Part shown: positions 28,015 through 34,897 of the stretch, one piece after another
Layout of the letters: every line of letters starts with the position of its first letter
Numbering within the stretch: the first letter of the stretch is position 1
Assembly: GCF_016862275.1 (NCBI RefSeq)
Contig: NZ_BOMQ01000061.1
Location: forward strand, 149,233 to 213,232
DNA: 64,000 nucleotides
Source: Actinoplanes nipponensis
Lineage (GTDB): Bacteria > Actinomycetota > Actinomycetes > Mycobacteriales > Micromonosporaceae
Direction of reading: 5' to 3'
Notes under the pieces: model-generated
The model's database searches: none
What the model was told of the DNA's origin: nothing
What the model saw: the letters and a program-made list of their open reading frames with translations, nothing else
Translations under genes and position numbers: made by a program

Positions 28015-29331
28015 ATGCCCACAACAATCGGCGTCGTCGGCCTCGGCTACGTCGGCCTGACGCTCACCGCCGCGCTGGCGGACAAGGGCTTCGTCGTGCA
28101 CGGCTGCGACGTGTCCCCGGGCGTCCTGGAGACGTTGTCGCACGGCCGGTCGCACATCTTCGAGCCGGGCGTCGAGGAGGTGTTCGCCGAGCACATCGGC
28201 ACCGGCATCCACGTCGGCCCGGAGCTGCCGCCGGACACGGTCGAGGTCGCCGTGATCAGCGTGTCCACCCCGGTCGACGAGAGCACCCGCCGGCCCAACC
28301 TGGCCAACCTGGCCGCCGCCGCCCGCAGCGTCGCGGCCCGGTGCCGCCCCGGCACCCTGGTCGTGGTCCGCAGCACCGTGCCGGTCGGCACCAGCCGCCG
28401 GGTCGTGCTGCCGGAGCTGCGCGCCGCCTGGGGCGACGACGTCAAGCTGGTGATGGCCCCGGAACGGACCATCCAGGGCCAGGCGCTGCGCGAGCTGGTC
28501 GAGCTGCCCCAGGTGATCGGCGGCCTGGACGAGGCCAGCCTGCGGGCCGGCGTCGCGTTCTTCTCGGGCCTGGCCCGCACCATCGTGCCGGTGTCCGGCC
28601 TGGAGGCCGCCGAGCTGGTCAAGCTGGCCAACAACTGCCACACCGACCTGATCTACTCGTTCGGCAACGAGATCGCGCTGATCGCCGAGGGGCACGGGCT
28701 GGACCCGCTGGAGGTGATCCGGGCGGCCAACGCGGACTACCCGCGGCCGGACCTGTCCAAGCCCGGGTACGTCGGCGGCGGGTGCCTGTCCAAGGACCCG
28801 TACATCATGATCGACAGTGCCGCGGGGCGGGAGCCGTTCCTGGTCGGCCGGGCCCGGGAGCTCAACGAGTTCATGCCGGTGCACGTGGCCGAAACCGTGG
28901 TGCGGATGCTGCAGGAGGCGCACGGCGAGACCCGCGGCAAGCGGCTGGCGGTGCTCGGCTGGGCGTACAAGGGGTGGCCGCCCACCGACGACATGCGCGG
29001 CACCCCGATCGCCAGCATGATGCCGGCCTTCTCGGCCGCGGGCATCACCGTGACCGGCCACGACCCGATGGTCAGCGACGACGTCATCCGCCAGTACGGC
29101 GGCGACCCGGTCAGCCTGGACAAGGCGTTCGCCGACGCCGACGCGGTGCTGGTGATCAACGACCACCCGGACTACCGGGCGATCCGGCTCCCGGACCTGC
29201 TCGGCGAGTCCCGGCCGGCGTTCATCTACGACTCGTGGCGGGTCCTCGACGCCGACGCGGTCACCGCGGCCGGCATCCGGTACGCGGGCCTGGGCTACCT
29301 GCCCCGGACCGGCGCGGAGGTGGCCGCGTGA
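28015..29331 (+). CDS. UDP-sugar 6-dehydrogenase (WecC/WbpO-type)
   Basis: 438 residues. IGVVGLGYVGLTLTAALAD is the NAD site, KLANNCHTDLIYSFGNEIA the central helix, GYVGGGCLSKDPY contains the catalytic cysteine, and LGWAYKGWPPTDDMRGTP the C-terminal domain. This type oxidises UDP-HexNAc or UDP-hexose to the uronic acid, so the polymer may contain uronate. I chose ATG 28015 because GGAAGGA lies 7 nt upstream; ATG 27994, in ATGA overlap with the preceding gene, would add 7 residues. It overlaps the next gene as GTGA. Confidence 0.9.
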   Translation: MPTTIGVVGLGYVGLTLTAALADKGFVVHGCDVSPGVLETLSHGRSHIFEPGVEEVFAEHIGTGIHVGPELPPDTVEVAVISVSTPVDESTRRPNLANLAAAARSVAARCRPGTLVVVRSTVPVGTSRRVVLPELRAAWGDDVKLVMAPERTIQGQALRELVELPQVIGGLDEASLRAGVAFFSGLARTIVPVSGLEAAELVKLANNCHTDLIYSFGNEIALIAEGHGLDPLEVIRAANADYPRPDLSKPGYVGGGCLSKDPYIMIDSAAGREPFLVGRARELNEFMPVHVAETVVRMLQEAHGETRGKRLAVLGWAYKGWPPTDDMRGTPIASMMPAFSAAGITVTGHDPMVSDDVIRQYGGDPVSLDKAFADADAVLVINDHPDYRAIRLPDLLGESRPAFIYDSWRVLDADAVTAAGIRYAGLGYLPRTGAEVAA

Positions 29332-30293
29332 GGGCGCTGCTGCTCGGCGGGGCGGGCTTCATCGGGCTGCACCTGGCGCGCCGGCTGGTCGCCGACGGCC
29401 ACCAGGTCACCATCGTGGACGACTTCTCCCGGGGGCGGCAGGACCGGGACCTGAACGAGCTGCGCGCGGCCGACGCCGTCCACGTGATCTCGGGCGATCT
29501 GACCGATCCGGTGACCTACGCCGGCCTGCCGCACGGCTGGGACCAGATCTACCTGCTCGCGGCCGTGGTCGGGGTCCGCAACGTGGAGAACGACCCGGCC
29601 CGGGTCGTCCGGGTCAACACCCTGGCCGCGATGCACCTGCTCGACTGGGTCGCGCCGGGCGAGCGGGTGTTCTTCGCCTCCACCAGCGAGGTGTACGCCG
29701 GCGGCGTCGACGCCGGCATCGTGGCGGTGCCCACCGGGGAGGACATCCCGGTGATGATCTCCGACATCACCGCGCCCCGGTTCGCGTACGCCGTCAGCAA
29801 GCTGCTCGGCGAGGCGGCGTTCCTGCACACCGCCCGGGCCAAGGGCTTCGACGCGGTGGTCGGCCGGTTCCACAACGTGTACGGCCCGCGGATGGGCGCC
29901 GACCACGTCATCCCGGAGATGTCCCTGCGGGCGGCGCACGAGGACCCGTTCCGGGTGCCGGGCGCCGACCAGTTCCGGGCGTTCTGCCACGTCGACGACG
30001 CGGTCGAGGCGATGTTGCGGCTGATGGCCGCCCCGGCGGCCGCCGGACAGATCGTCCACATCGGCAACGACCGCGACGAAACGAACATCGGTGACTTGGC
30101 CAAGCTGGTGCTGCGGCTGGCCGGGGTGAGCCCGGCGATCGAGCCGCTGGCCGCGCCGGCGGGCTCGGTGCCGCGCCGCTGCCCCGACCTGACCCGGCTG
30201 CGCGAGCTGACCGGCTACGAGCCGGCGGTGCCGCTGGAGGAGGGCGTCCGGAGCACGTACATCTGGTACCGCGAGAACGGAGCGCCGGCATGA
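29328..30293 (+). CDS. NAD-dependent UDP-sugar epimerase, GalE-like
   Basis: 321 residues. LLGGAGFIGLHLARRL is the NAD site, FASTSEVYAGG and YAVSKLLGE the Ser and Tyr-x3-Lys catalytic elements, both intact, and RFHNVYGPRMG the substrate loop. Members of this group interconvert UDP-Glc(NAc)/Gal(NAc) or make uronate epimers. In this operon a supply of UDP-GalNAc is the attractive role (compare PelX in Pel biosynthesis); the specificity is inferred. GTG start in GTGA overlap with the dehydrogenase, ATGA overlap with the following gene. Confidence 0.9.
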   Translation: MRALLLGGAGFIGLHLARRLVADGHQVTIVDDFSRGRQDRDLNELRAADAVHVISGDLTDPVTYAGLPHGWDQIYLLAAVVGVRNVENDPARVVRVNTLAAMHLLDWVAPGERVFFASTSEVYAGGVDAGIVAVPTGEDIPVMISDITAPRFAYAVSKLLGEAAFLHTARAKGFDAVVGRFHNVYGPRMGADHVIPEMSLRAAHEDPFRVPGADQFRAFCHVDDAVEAMLRLMAAPAAAGQIVHIGNDRDETNIGDLAKLVLRLAGVSPAIEPLAAPAGSVPRRCPDLTRLRELTGYEPAVPLEEGVRSTYIWYRENGAPA

Positions 30294-30985
30294 GCGAGCA
30301 ACCACCGATCTGCTTCTACTACGGCGACAAGCACCTCGACGAGCTCGCCACGTACCCGCGGGTGGTGCTGCAGCCGGAGTTCTACAGCCCGCAGGAGCTG
30401 GCCCAGCTGGCCGACCAGGGGGTGCAGACGCTGGGCTACCTGTCGCTGTCGGAGGACCAGGGCCCGCCGGCGCCGTGGCAGCGCCAGGAACGCAACCCGG
30501 ACTGGGGCGGCGCGTTCGTCGAGGTGGGCCACCCGCTCTGGGTGGAACACGTGATCGGCCAGGCCAGGGACGCGATGGCGGCCGGGTTCGCCGGGCTGTT
30601 CATGGACACCCTCAACGTCGAGCTGACCTACCCCGAGGACGTCCCGCACCTGCTCACCCTGGTCGCGGCGATCCGTACCGAGGCCAAGCCGGGCTACCTG
30701 CTGGCCAACCGCGGCTTCGGCATGCTGCCGCGGCTGGCCGAACTCGTCGACGGCGTGGTCTTCGAGTCGTTCTCGGCCCGCTGGACGGACGAGGGCTACG
30801 GGCCGTGGCCGGCCGACGTGCTGGAGTTCCACGCGCAGATCGCCGAGCAGCTGCTCCAGCTCGAGCTGGACCTGTACGCGCTGGACTACGCGGACACGCC
30901 GGGGCTGACGGACTTCGCGATGCGCCGGGCCCGGCAGTTCGGCATGCAGTGCGTGGTGAGCGACCGGGCGCTGTCGCGGGTCTGA
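30290..30985 (+). CDS. cytosolic GH114/TM1410-like glycosidase
   Basis: 231 residues with no signal peptide. The family pattern is visible: VVLQPEFYSP, LGYLSLSE, AMAAGFAGLFMDTLNVELTY, LANRGFGMLPRL and DGVVFESFS, with the Asp and Glu at the expected strand ends. It is the second GH114-like protein of the operon but stays inside the cell, where it could trim or edit nascent polymer or lipid-linked sugar. This is unusual because known GH114 enzymes are extracellular. It is the last gene of the operon, followed 6 nt later by a strong hairpin. Confidence 0.82.
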   Translation: MSEQPPICFYYGDKHLDELATYPRVVLQPEFYSPQELAQLADQGVQTLGYLSLSEDQGPPAPWQRQERNPDWGGAFVEVGHPLWVEHVIGQARDAMAAGFAGLFMDTLNVELTYPEDVPHLLTLVAAIRTEAKPGYLLANRGFGMLPRLAELVDGVVFESFSARWTDEGYGPWPADVLEFHAQIAEQLLQLELDLYALDYADTPGLTDFAMRRARQFGMQCVVSDRALSRV

Positions 30986-30991
30986 GGCGAG

Positions 30992-31016
30992 GGGGCCCGG
31001 CGCCGCGCCGGGCCCC
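30992..31016 (+). terminator. terminator hairpin of the exopolysaccharide operon
   Basis: Perfect 11-bp stem GGGGCCCGGCG / CGCCGGGCCCC with a 3-nt loop, starting 6 nt after the last stop codon. No T-run follows, which is normal for high-GC actinobacteria. It marks the end of the 20052-30985 transcript. Confidence 0.75.
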
Positions 31017-31059
31017 ACGCCGCCGAAAAATGTCAGAGGGTGACGGCATCATCGGGGGC

Positions 31060-31437
31060 ATGGCTGAACCCGCCACCCCGTTGCCCCCTGCCCGCCTGGA
31101 GCTGTCGCTGGTGGAGGCGCGCACGCGCTTCGTGCAGCTCGCCCGGCTCGCCGGCCTGACCCGGCAGACCACCGTCGTCACCGAGGACGGCCGCCCGCTG
31201 GCGGCCATCGTGCCCGCCACCGCGCGGGCCGCCCCCGAGCCCGACCGGCCGGCCCCGGCCGCCGCCGGCTGGATCAGGCGCATCGACAAGCTGCGCGCCG
31301 AGTTCCGGCGTCAGCACGTCGGGCTCCAGCAGGCCCTGGAGGACACCTGGCGCGAGCTCGACCGGGCCCGGCCCCCGGGCACGGACGCCGCCGTCGACGC
31401 GCTGCGCGCCGCCCAGGCCGACCTCCGTCGCGGATGA
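31060..31437 (+). CDS. Phd/YefM-type antitoxin-like protein
   Basis: 125 residues. LSLVEARTRFVQLARLAG, TTVVTEDGRPLAAIVPA matches the N-terminal DNA-binding fold of Phd/YefM antitoxins (normally xSxxEARxxLxxL... then V..xGxPxAVLV). The C-terminal half is helical (FRRQHVGLQQALEDTWREL). No small RelE/Doc toxin gene is adjacent; the next gene is the WXG-type toxin at 31502. It may be an orphan regulator. ATG 31060 follows GGGGG closely; ATG 31030 is an alternative adding 10 residues. Confidence 0.65.
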   Translation: MAEPATPLPPARLELSLVEARTRFVQLARLAGLTRQTTVVTEDGRPLAAIVPATARAAPEPDRPAPAAAGWIRRIDKLRAEFRRQHVGLQQALEDTWRELDRARPPGTDAAVDALRAAQADLRRG

Positions 31438-31501
31438 CCCGGCGCGCCTCCGGTAAGGTCCGGCGCATGCTTTTCGGCGCGGCGACGGGCAGCGGCGCAC
31501 C

Positions 31502-32797
31502 GTGACGAACCCGCTGATCGCCACCGCGGCGCCGGCCGCGCCCTCCCCGTGGGCGGGCGTCTGGATCGCCGAGGACATCGAGCAGATCGTCTCCGGCGTG
31601 CAGCACGGCAGCTGGATCGACGGCGCCCTGGGCGGCCTGAGCGCGGGCCTCGACGCCCTGGCGTTCATGTCCGACCCGGTCGGCGGCCTGCTCCAGTACG
31701 GCATCGCCTGGCTCATCGAGCACGTGAAACCGCTGTCCGAGGCGCTCGACTGGCTCGCCGGCGACCCGGCACAGATCGCCGCCCACGCGCAGACCTGGCG
31801 CAACGTGGCCGGCAGCCTGCGCGACGACGCGGAGGAGGCCACCCGGCTCGTCCGCTGGGACCTGGACGAATGGACCGGCGCCGCCGCGGAGGCGTACCGA
31901 GCCCACGCCGACCGGCGCGCGCAGTCGCTGCTCGCGCTGGGCCGCGCCGCCGACGGCATGGCCCTGATCACGGAGGGCGCGGGCCTGCTGATCGGCACCG
32001 TCCGCACGATGGTCCGCGACGCGATCGCGACCGTGGTCTCGCGCCTGATCGTCTACGCGGGCGAACTGCTGGCCACGGCCGGCCTGGCCACCCCGCTGGT
32101 GGCCGAGCAGGTCAGCACGCTGTGCGCGTCGTGGGCGGCGCGGATCACGCACTGGCTCAAGTCGCTCATCGCGAGCCTGCGCCATCTGGGCGAGGCGATG
32201 CGGCGGCTGGGGGAGGCGGTCGGCAGGCTCCGCGAGGGGCGGGGCGGCAGCCCGATGGGAACGCGACGCGACCGGCGCGCGCGCAGCCGCAACCCCGGCG
32301 CCCATCCACAACCCCCGGCCCGGACGCCGGACGACGTGCTGCCCGGCGGCGATCCGGTGTACCACGGCGACAACCGGACGGCGGTCGGCTACGACTCGGC
32401 GACCATGCTCAACTTCGACACCGCCCGGCCCGAACCCGGCTATCACGACGCCGTGGTCCACGGGCTGCCCAACGGGCAGTTCCGCCCGGGGCTCATCGGC
32501 GAGAACGGGGCGGACGTCCCGGGCAACTACACCCACGCCAACCAGATCGCCGAGGCCATCCGCGCCGATCCCGGCTATGCGGGCGGCCCCGTGCGACTCG
32601 TGTCGTGTCACACCGGCCGGGTCGAGGACGGCCTCGATACGCTGCCCGCGGCCCAGCAGGTCGCCGACATCCTCGGGGTGCCGGTGATGGCCCCGACCCA
32701 GCCGGTCGGCGTCCCCCTGCGCGGCGGGCCGGAGCGGGAGCTGACGGTGTTCAACGGCGGAGTCTGGAAGGTTTTCACACCGGGAGGCGGAGCATGA
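31502..32797 (+). CDS. WXG-type polymorphic toxin with caspase-like C-terminal domain (locus 2)
   Basis: 431 residues. Residues about 1-245 are the helical WXG-like module (DEWTGAAAEAYRAHADRR) nearly identical to the locus 1 protein. A Pro/Arg linker (about 250-285) leads to a C-terminal domain with YHDAVVHGLPNG and, later, PVRLVSCHTGR with QQVADILGVPVMAPT. The His-Gly and Ser-Cys pair at strand ends resembles the caspase/clostripain-type cysteine peptidase fold found in toxin tips; this fold call is inferred. Secretion by a type VII-like system is expected. GTG start without a clear ribosome site; stop overlaps the immunity gene as ATGA. Confidence 0.8.
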   Translation: MTNPLIATAAPAAPSPWAGVWIAEDIEQIVSGVQHGSWIDGALGGLSAGLDALAFMSDPVGGLLQYGIAWLIEHVKPLSEALDWLAGDPAQIAAHAQTWRNVAGSLRDDAEEATRLVRWDLDEWTGAAAEAYRAHADRRAQSLLALGRAADGMALITEGAGLLIGTVRTMVRDAIATVVSRLIVYAGELLATAGLATPLVAEQVSTLCASWAARITHWLKSLIASLRHLGEAMRRLGEAVGRLREGRGGSPMGTRRDRRARSRNPGAHPQPPARTPDDVLPGGDPVYHGDNRTAVGYDSATMLNFDTARPEPGYHDAVVHGLPNGQFRPGLIGENGADVPGNYTHANQIAEAIRADPGYAGGPVRLVSCHTGRVEDGLDTLPAAQQVADILGVPVMAPTQPVGVPLRGGPERELTVFNGGVWKVFTPGGGA

Positions 32798-33204
32798 TGA
32801 AGCTCGCGGGAATGTTCGCCGAGCTGGGGCGGCTGCGGCCGCCGACTCCCCAGCCGAGCATCCGGGCGAGTGTCGCCTCCGCACCGCTACCCGATGTCGA
32901 CGATGTTGTCGGCTATCTGCGCGGCGGGCACAAGCTGATCGCCGCCATGGACCTTCAGGACGACGTGTTCGAGCCCGCCGAGCAGATCCTGAACGGTTCG
33001 ACCGTCCTCACCGACGGGGAGTGGCTGTGGCGGCAGGACTTCGCCCATTATGTCGGCCGGCACGACGTCGAGGTCCCGCCGGAGTTCCTCGCGCTGATCC
33101 GCCGGCGCGGGTATGTCGTGCCCGAGGTCGACGACCCGACCCTGGACGCGTGCGCCGCCGAGGCCGAGCACCTCGTGTTCTTCGGCCCACGGGGCGCCCA
33201 CTGA
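32794..33204 (+). CDS. candidate immunity protein 1 (locus 2)
   Basis: 136 residues, starting in ATGA overlap with the toxin stop and preceded by GGGAGGCGG. No signal peptide or membrane segment. It is a paralogue of the next gene: GMFAELGR, LPDVDDVVGYLRGGH, DDVFEPAEQILNGSTVLTDG and RRRGYVVPEVDDPTLD are shared. The family is unknown to me. Cytoplasmic immunity against the upstream toxin is the simplest role, from position and duplication. Confidence 0.72.
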   Translation: MMKLAGMFAELGRLRPPTPQPSIRASVASAPLPDVDDVVGYLRGGHKLIAAMDLQDDVFEPAEQILNGSTVLTDGEWLWRQDFAHYVGRHDVEVPPEFLALIRRRGYVVPEVDDPTLDACAAEAEHLVFFGPRGAH

Positions 33205-33241
33205 CCGGCGACTGCCGAACGCATCCACAGGGTCGGCAACG

Positions 33242-33628
33242 ATGAGAACCGCCGGCATGTTCGCCGAGCTGGGCCGGGTCCGGGGACAGGCGGAGCAGGA
33301 GGGCATCCGCGAGCACGTGCTGGAGCAGCCGCTTCCGGACATCGACCGGGTGGTGGCCTACCTGCGGGCCGGTCACGTGCTCATCGACTTCATGGACGTG
33401 CAGGACGACGTCTTCGACAGCTCGCGCCAGGTGCTGGGCGGCCCGACCGTCCTCACCGACGGCGAGTGGTTGTGGCGTGACGACCTGGCGTACTACGCCG
33501 GCCGGCACAACGTGGCCCTGCCCGGGGAGTTCCTCGCCCGGATCCGCCGGTGCGGCTACGTCGTGCCGGAGGTCGACGAGCCGACGCTCGAGAGGCTCAC
33601 CGACGACGCCCACAACCTGGTGTTCTGA
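33242..33628 (+). CDS. candidate immunity protein 2, paralogue of 32794-33204
   Basis: 128 residues, about 60 % like the preceding protein and co-directional 37 nt downstream. Shared blocks: GMFAELGRVR, LPDIDRVVAYLRAGH, QDDVFDSSRQVLGGPTVLTD, RRCGYVVPEVDEPTLE. Tandem immunity paralogues are typical where toxin tips have been exchanged and an old immunity gene is retained. The ATG is chosen by alignment with the first paralogue; the frame upstream has no matching sequence. Confidence 0.72.
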   Translation: MRTAGMFAELGRVRGQAEQEGIREHVLEQPLPDIDRVVAYLRAGHVLIDFMDVQDDVFDSSRQVLGGPTVLTDGEWLWRDDLAYYAGRHNVALPGEFLARIRRCGYVVPEVDEPTLERLTDDAHNLVF

Positions 33629-33781
33629 GTTCCACCCGGAGTCCTCGGTGCGCCCATCAGCGTGGATACGCCGTACCCGGCCCATACACGAGCGGCCCGC
33701 CCGGTTCACGGTCGAGGAGGGTGCGCTGTGAGCTTCCCGGCAGCTCCGTAACCCGCGGCCGGCAATCCGGTTGAGCGGCCC

Positions 33782-34018
33782 GTGTGCGGAGTCGGAATTG
33801 ATCAGGTACCTGCCGGGCTGCGCTGGCGGAAGAGCGCTCGATCGCTGAACACTGCCAACTGTGTAGAGGTGGCCCGCGACGGCGCGTGTGGCACGGTGTA
33901 CATCCGTGACTCCAAGGATCCGCGCGGCGCTGTGTTGTCCTGTGACCTCGAGAGCTTCACAGCCTTGGTAACGGAGATCAAGAGCGGCCGTTTGGACCGG
34001 CCCGGGAGTGGCGGCTAG
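33782..34018 (+). CDS. DUF397 protein
   Basis: 78 residues with the DUF397 pattern LRWRKSARSLNTANCVEVARDG, GTVYIRDSKDP and a C-terminal FTALVTEIKSG helix. DUF397 proteins usually sit beside an XRE-type regulator and form antitoxin- or anti-sigma-like pairs in actinomycetes; no XRE gene is present here, so this copy is an orphan. GTG start, no good Shine-Dalgarno site. Its 3' end overlaps the convergent DUF6082 gene by 41 nt. Confidence 0.8.
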   Translation: MCGVGIDQVPAGLRWRKSARSLNTANCVEVARDGACGTVYIRDSKDPRGAVLSCDLESFTALVTEIKSGRLDRPGSGG

Positions 34019-34772
34019 CCCGTCTTCTTCGCGTCCGGCCGGCGACGACGCCGACCACGGCCATGGCTGCCACGGCTGCACACCAGCGTGTCGCGGTGCG
34101 GGGGTACGCCGTCACATCTCTCCGCGATCGGTGGGATTCGGCGCCGCCCGGTATGGCCTCGAGGGAGGCGTGCCCCTCGGCGGTGGCCCATTCCTCGCGC
34201 ACGATCTGTACGAACCGTCGCCGCCGGTGGCCGCGAATCGTGATCCAGCGACTGCTGACCTGGCCCCACCACGCGCGCGAAATACCGCTCCGGAACATGT
34301 GCGAGGTCAGCGTCCGTAGCTCAGCTTCCCCGATTTCTCCGAGCTCCCACATCGCAAGCCAATAGGTGAGGGTCAGGTTGGCGTATATCTTCTGCCGGCC
34401 GTCCTGCGCGTCCAGCGGGCTGCCGTCGATCACCTCGACGAACTCGGGATTCTCCAGGGCCAGTTTGACCAGTTCGAAGTGCCGCTGCTTGTCCAGGCTC
34501 ATGAGCTCCTGACGCATCTGCCGTGACTGCAGGAACAGAGAAGCGCCGATTCCGGACAACGCGGCAGCCGAGAGCAGGGCCGAGGCGCCCCCGTAGGCCT
34601 CTCCGACGTCTGCCAGCATCACCCACGGCTGTGACTTACCCAGCACCCGATACATGATCAACGGGGACCAGAGCACGATGCCGGCCCCCGCACCGAGTCC
34701 CAGCGCGACGGCGAAGAATCGCAGGGGCGATCTGGCCGCGACAGCCGCAGGATGAGGTCTTCGGCGGGTCAT
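33978..34772 (-). CDS. DUF6082 membrane protein
   Basis: 264 residues. Two N-terminal hydrophobic helices (about 18-40 and 60-80) precede the cytoplasmic DUF6082 pattern SRQMRQELMSLDKQRHFELVKLALENPEF and YANLTLTYWLAMWELGEI. The C-terminus has a third hydrophobic segment (CAAVAAMAVVGVVAG) followed by a basic tail, which may be an extension because the frame runs through the DUF397 overlap. DUF6082 has no known function. The family is widespread in Micromonosporaceae and Streptomyces. Confidence 0.78.
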   Translation of the reverse strand: MTRRRPHPAAVAARSPLRFFAVALGLGAGAGIVLWSPLIMYRVLGKSQPWVMLADVGEAYGGASALLSAAALSGIGASLFLQSRQMRQELMSLDKQRHFELVKLALENPEFVEVIDGSPLDAQDGRQKIYANLTLTYWLAMWELGEIGEAELRTLTSHMFRSGISRAWWGQVSSRWITIRGHRRRRFVQIVREEWATAEGHASLEAIPGGAESHRSRRDVTAYPRTATRWCAAVAAMAVVGVVAGRTRRRRASRHSRAGPNGRS

Positions 34773-34832
34773 CGACGCGTCCGGTCCTTCCGCTGGTTCG
34801 GCTGCAGCGGCGCCTGGAACGGCACTAAAACT

Positions 34833-34868
34833 GTATGCGAACCACCGGCTTGATCCGGTGATTCATAC
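34833..34868 (-). terminator. intrinsic terminator downstream of 34898-36199
   Basis: An imperfect inverted repeat pairs GTATG...ACCACCGG with CCGGTGATTCATAC around a TTGAT loop. Read on the minus strand it lies 30 nt after the stop at 34898 and is followed directly by a TTTT run, the classic form of a Rho-independent terminator. It could also serve as an operator for the DUF6082 promoter. Confidence 0.6.
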
Positions 34869-34897
34869 GCTCATTCATCGATATACTTGAGTGCAGG

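Noticed and set aside
31030..31060. Longer N-terminus for the Phd-like protein
   Set aside because: ATG 31030 has no ribosome site and the added residues do not fit the family; kept only as an alternative.
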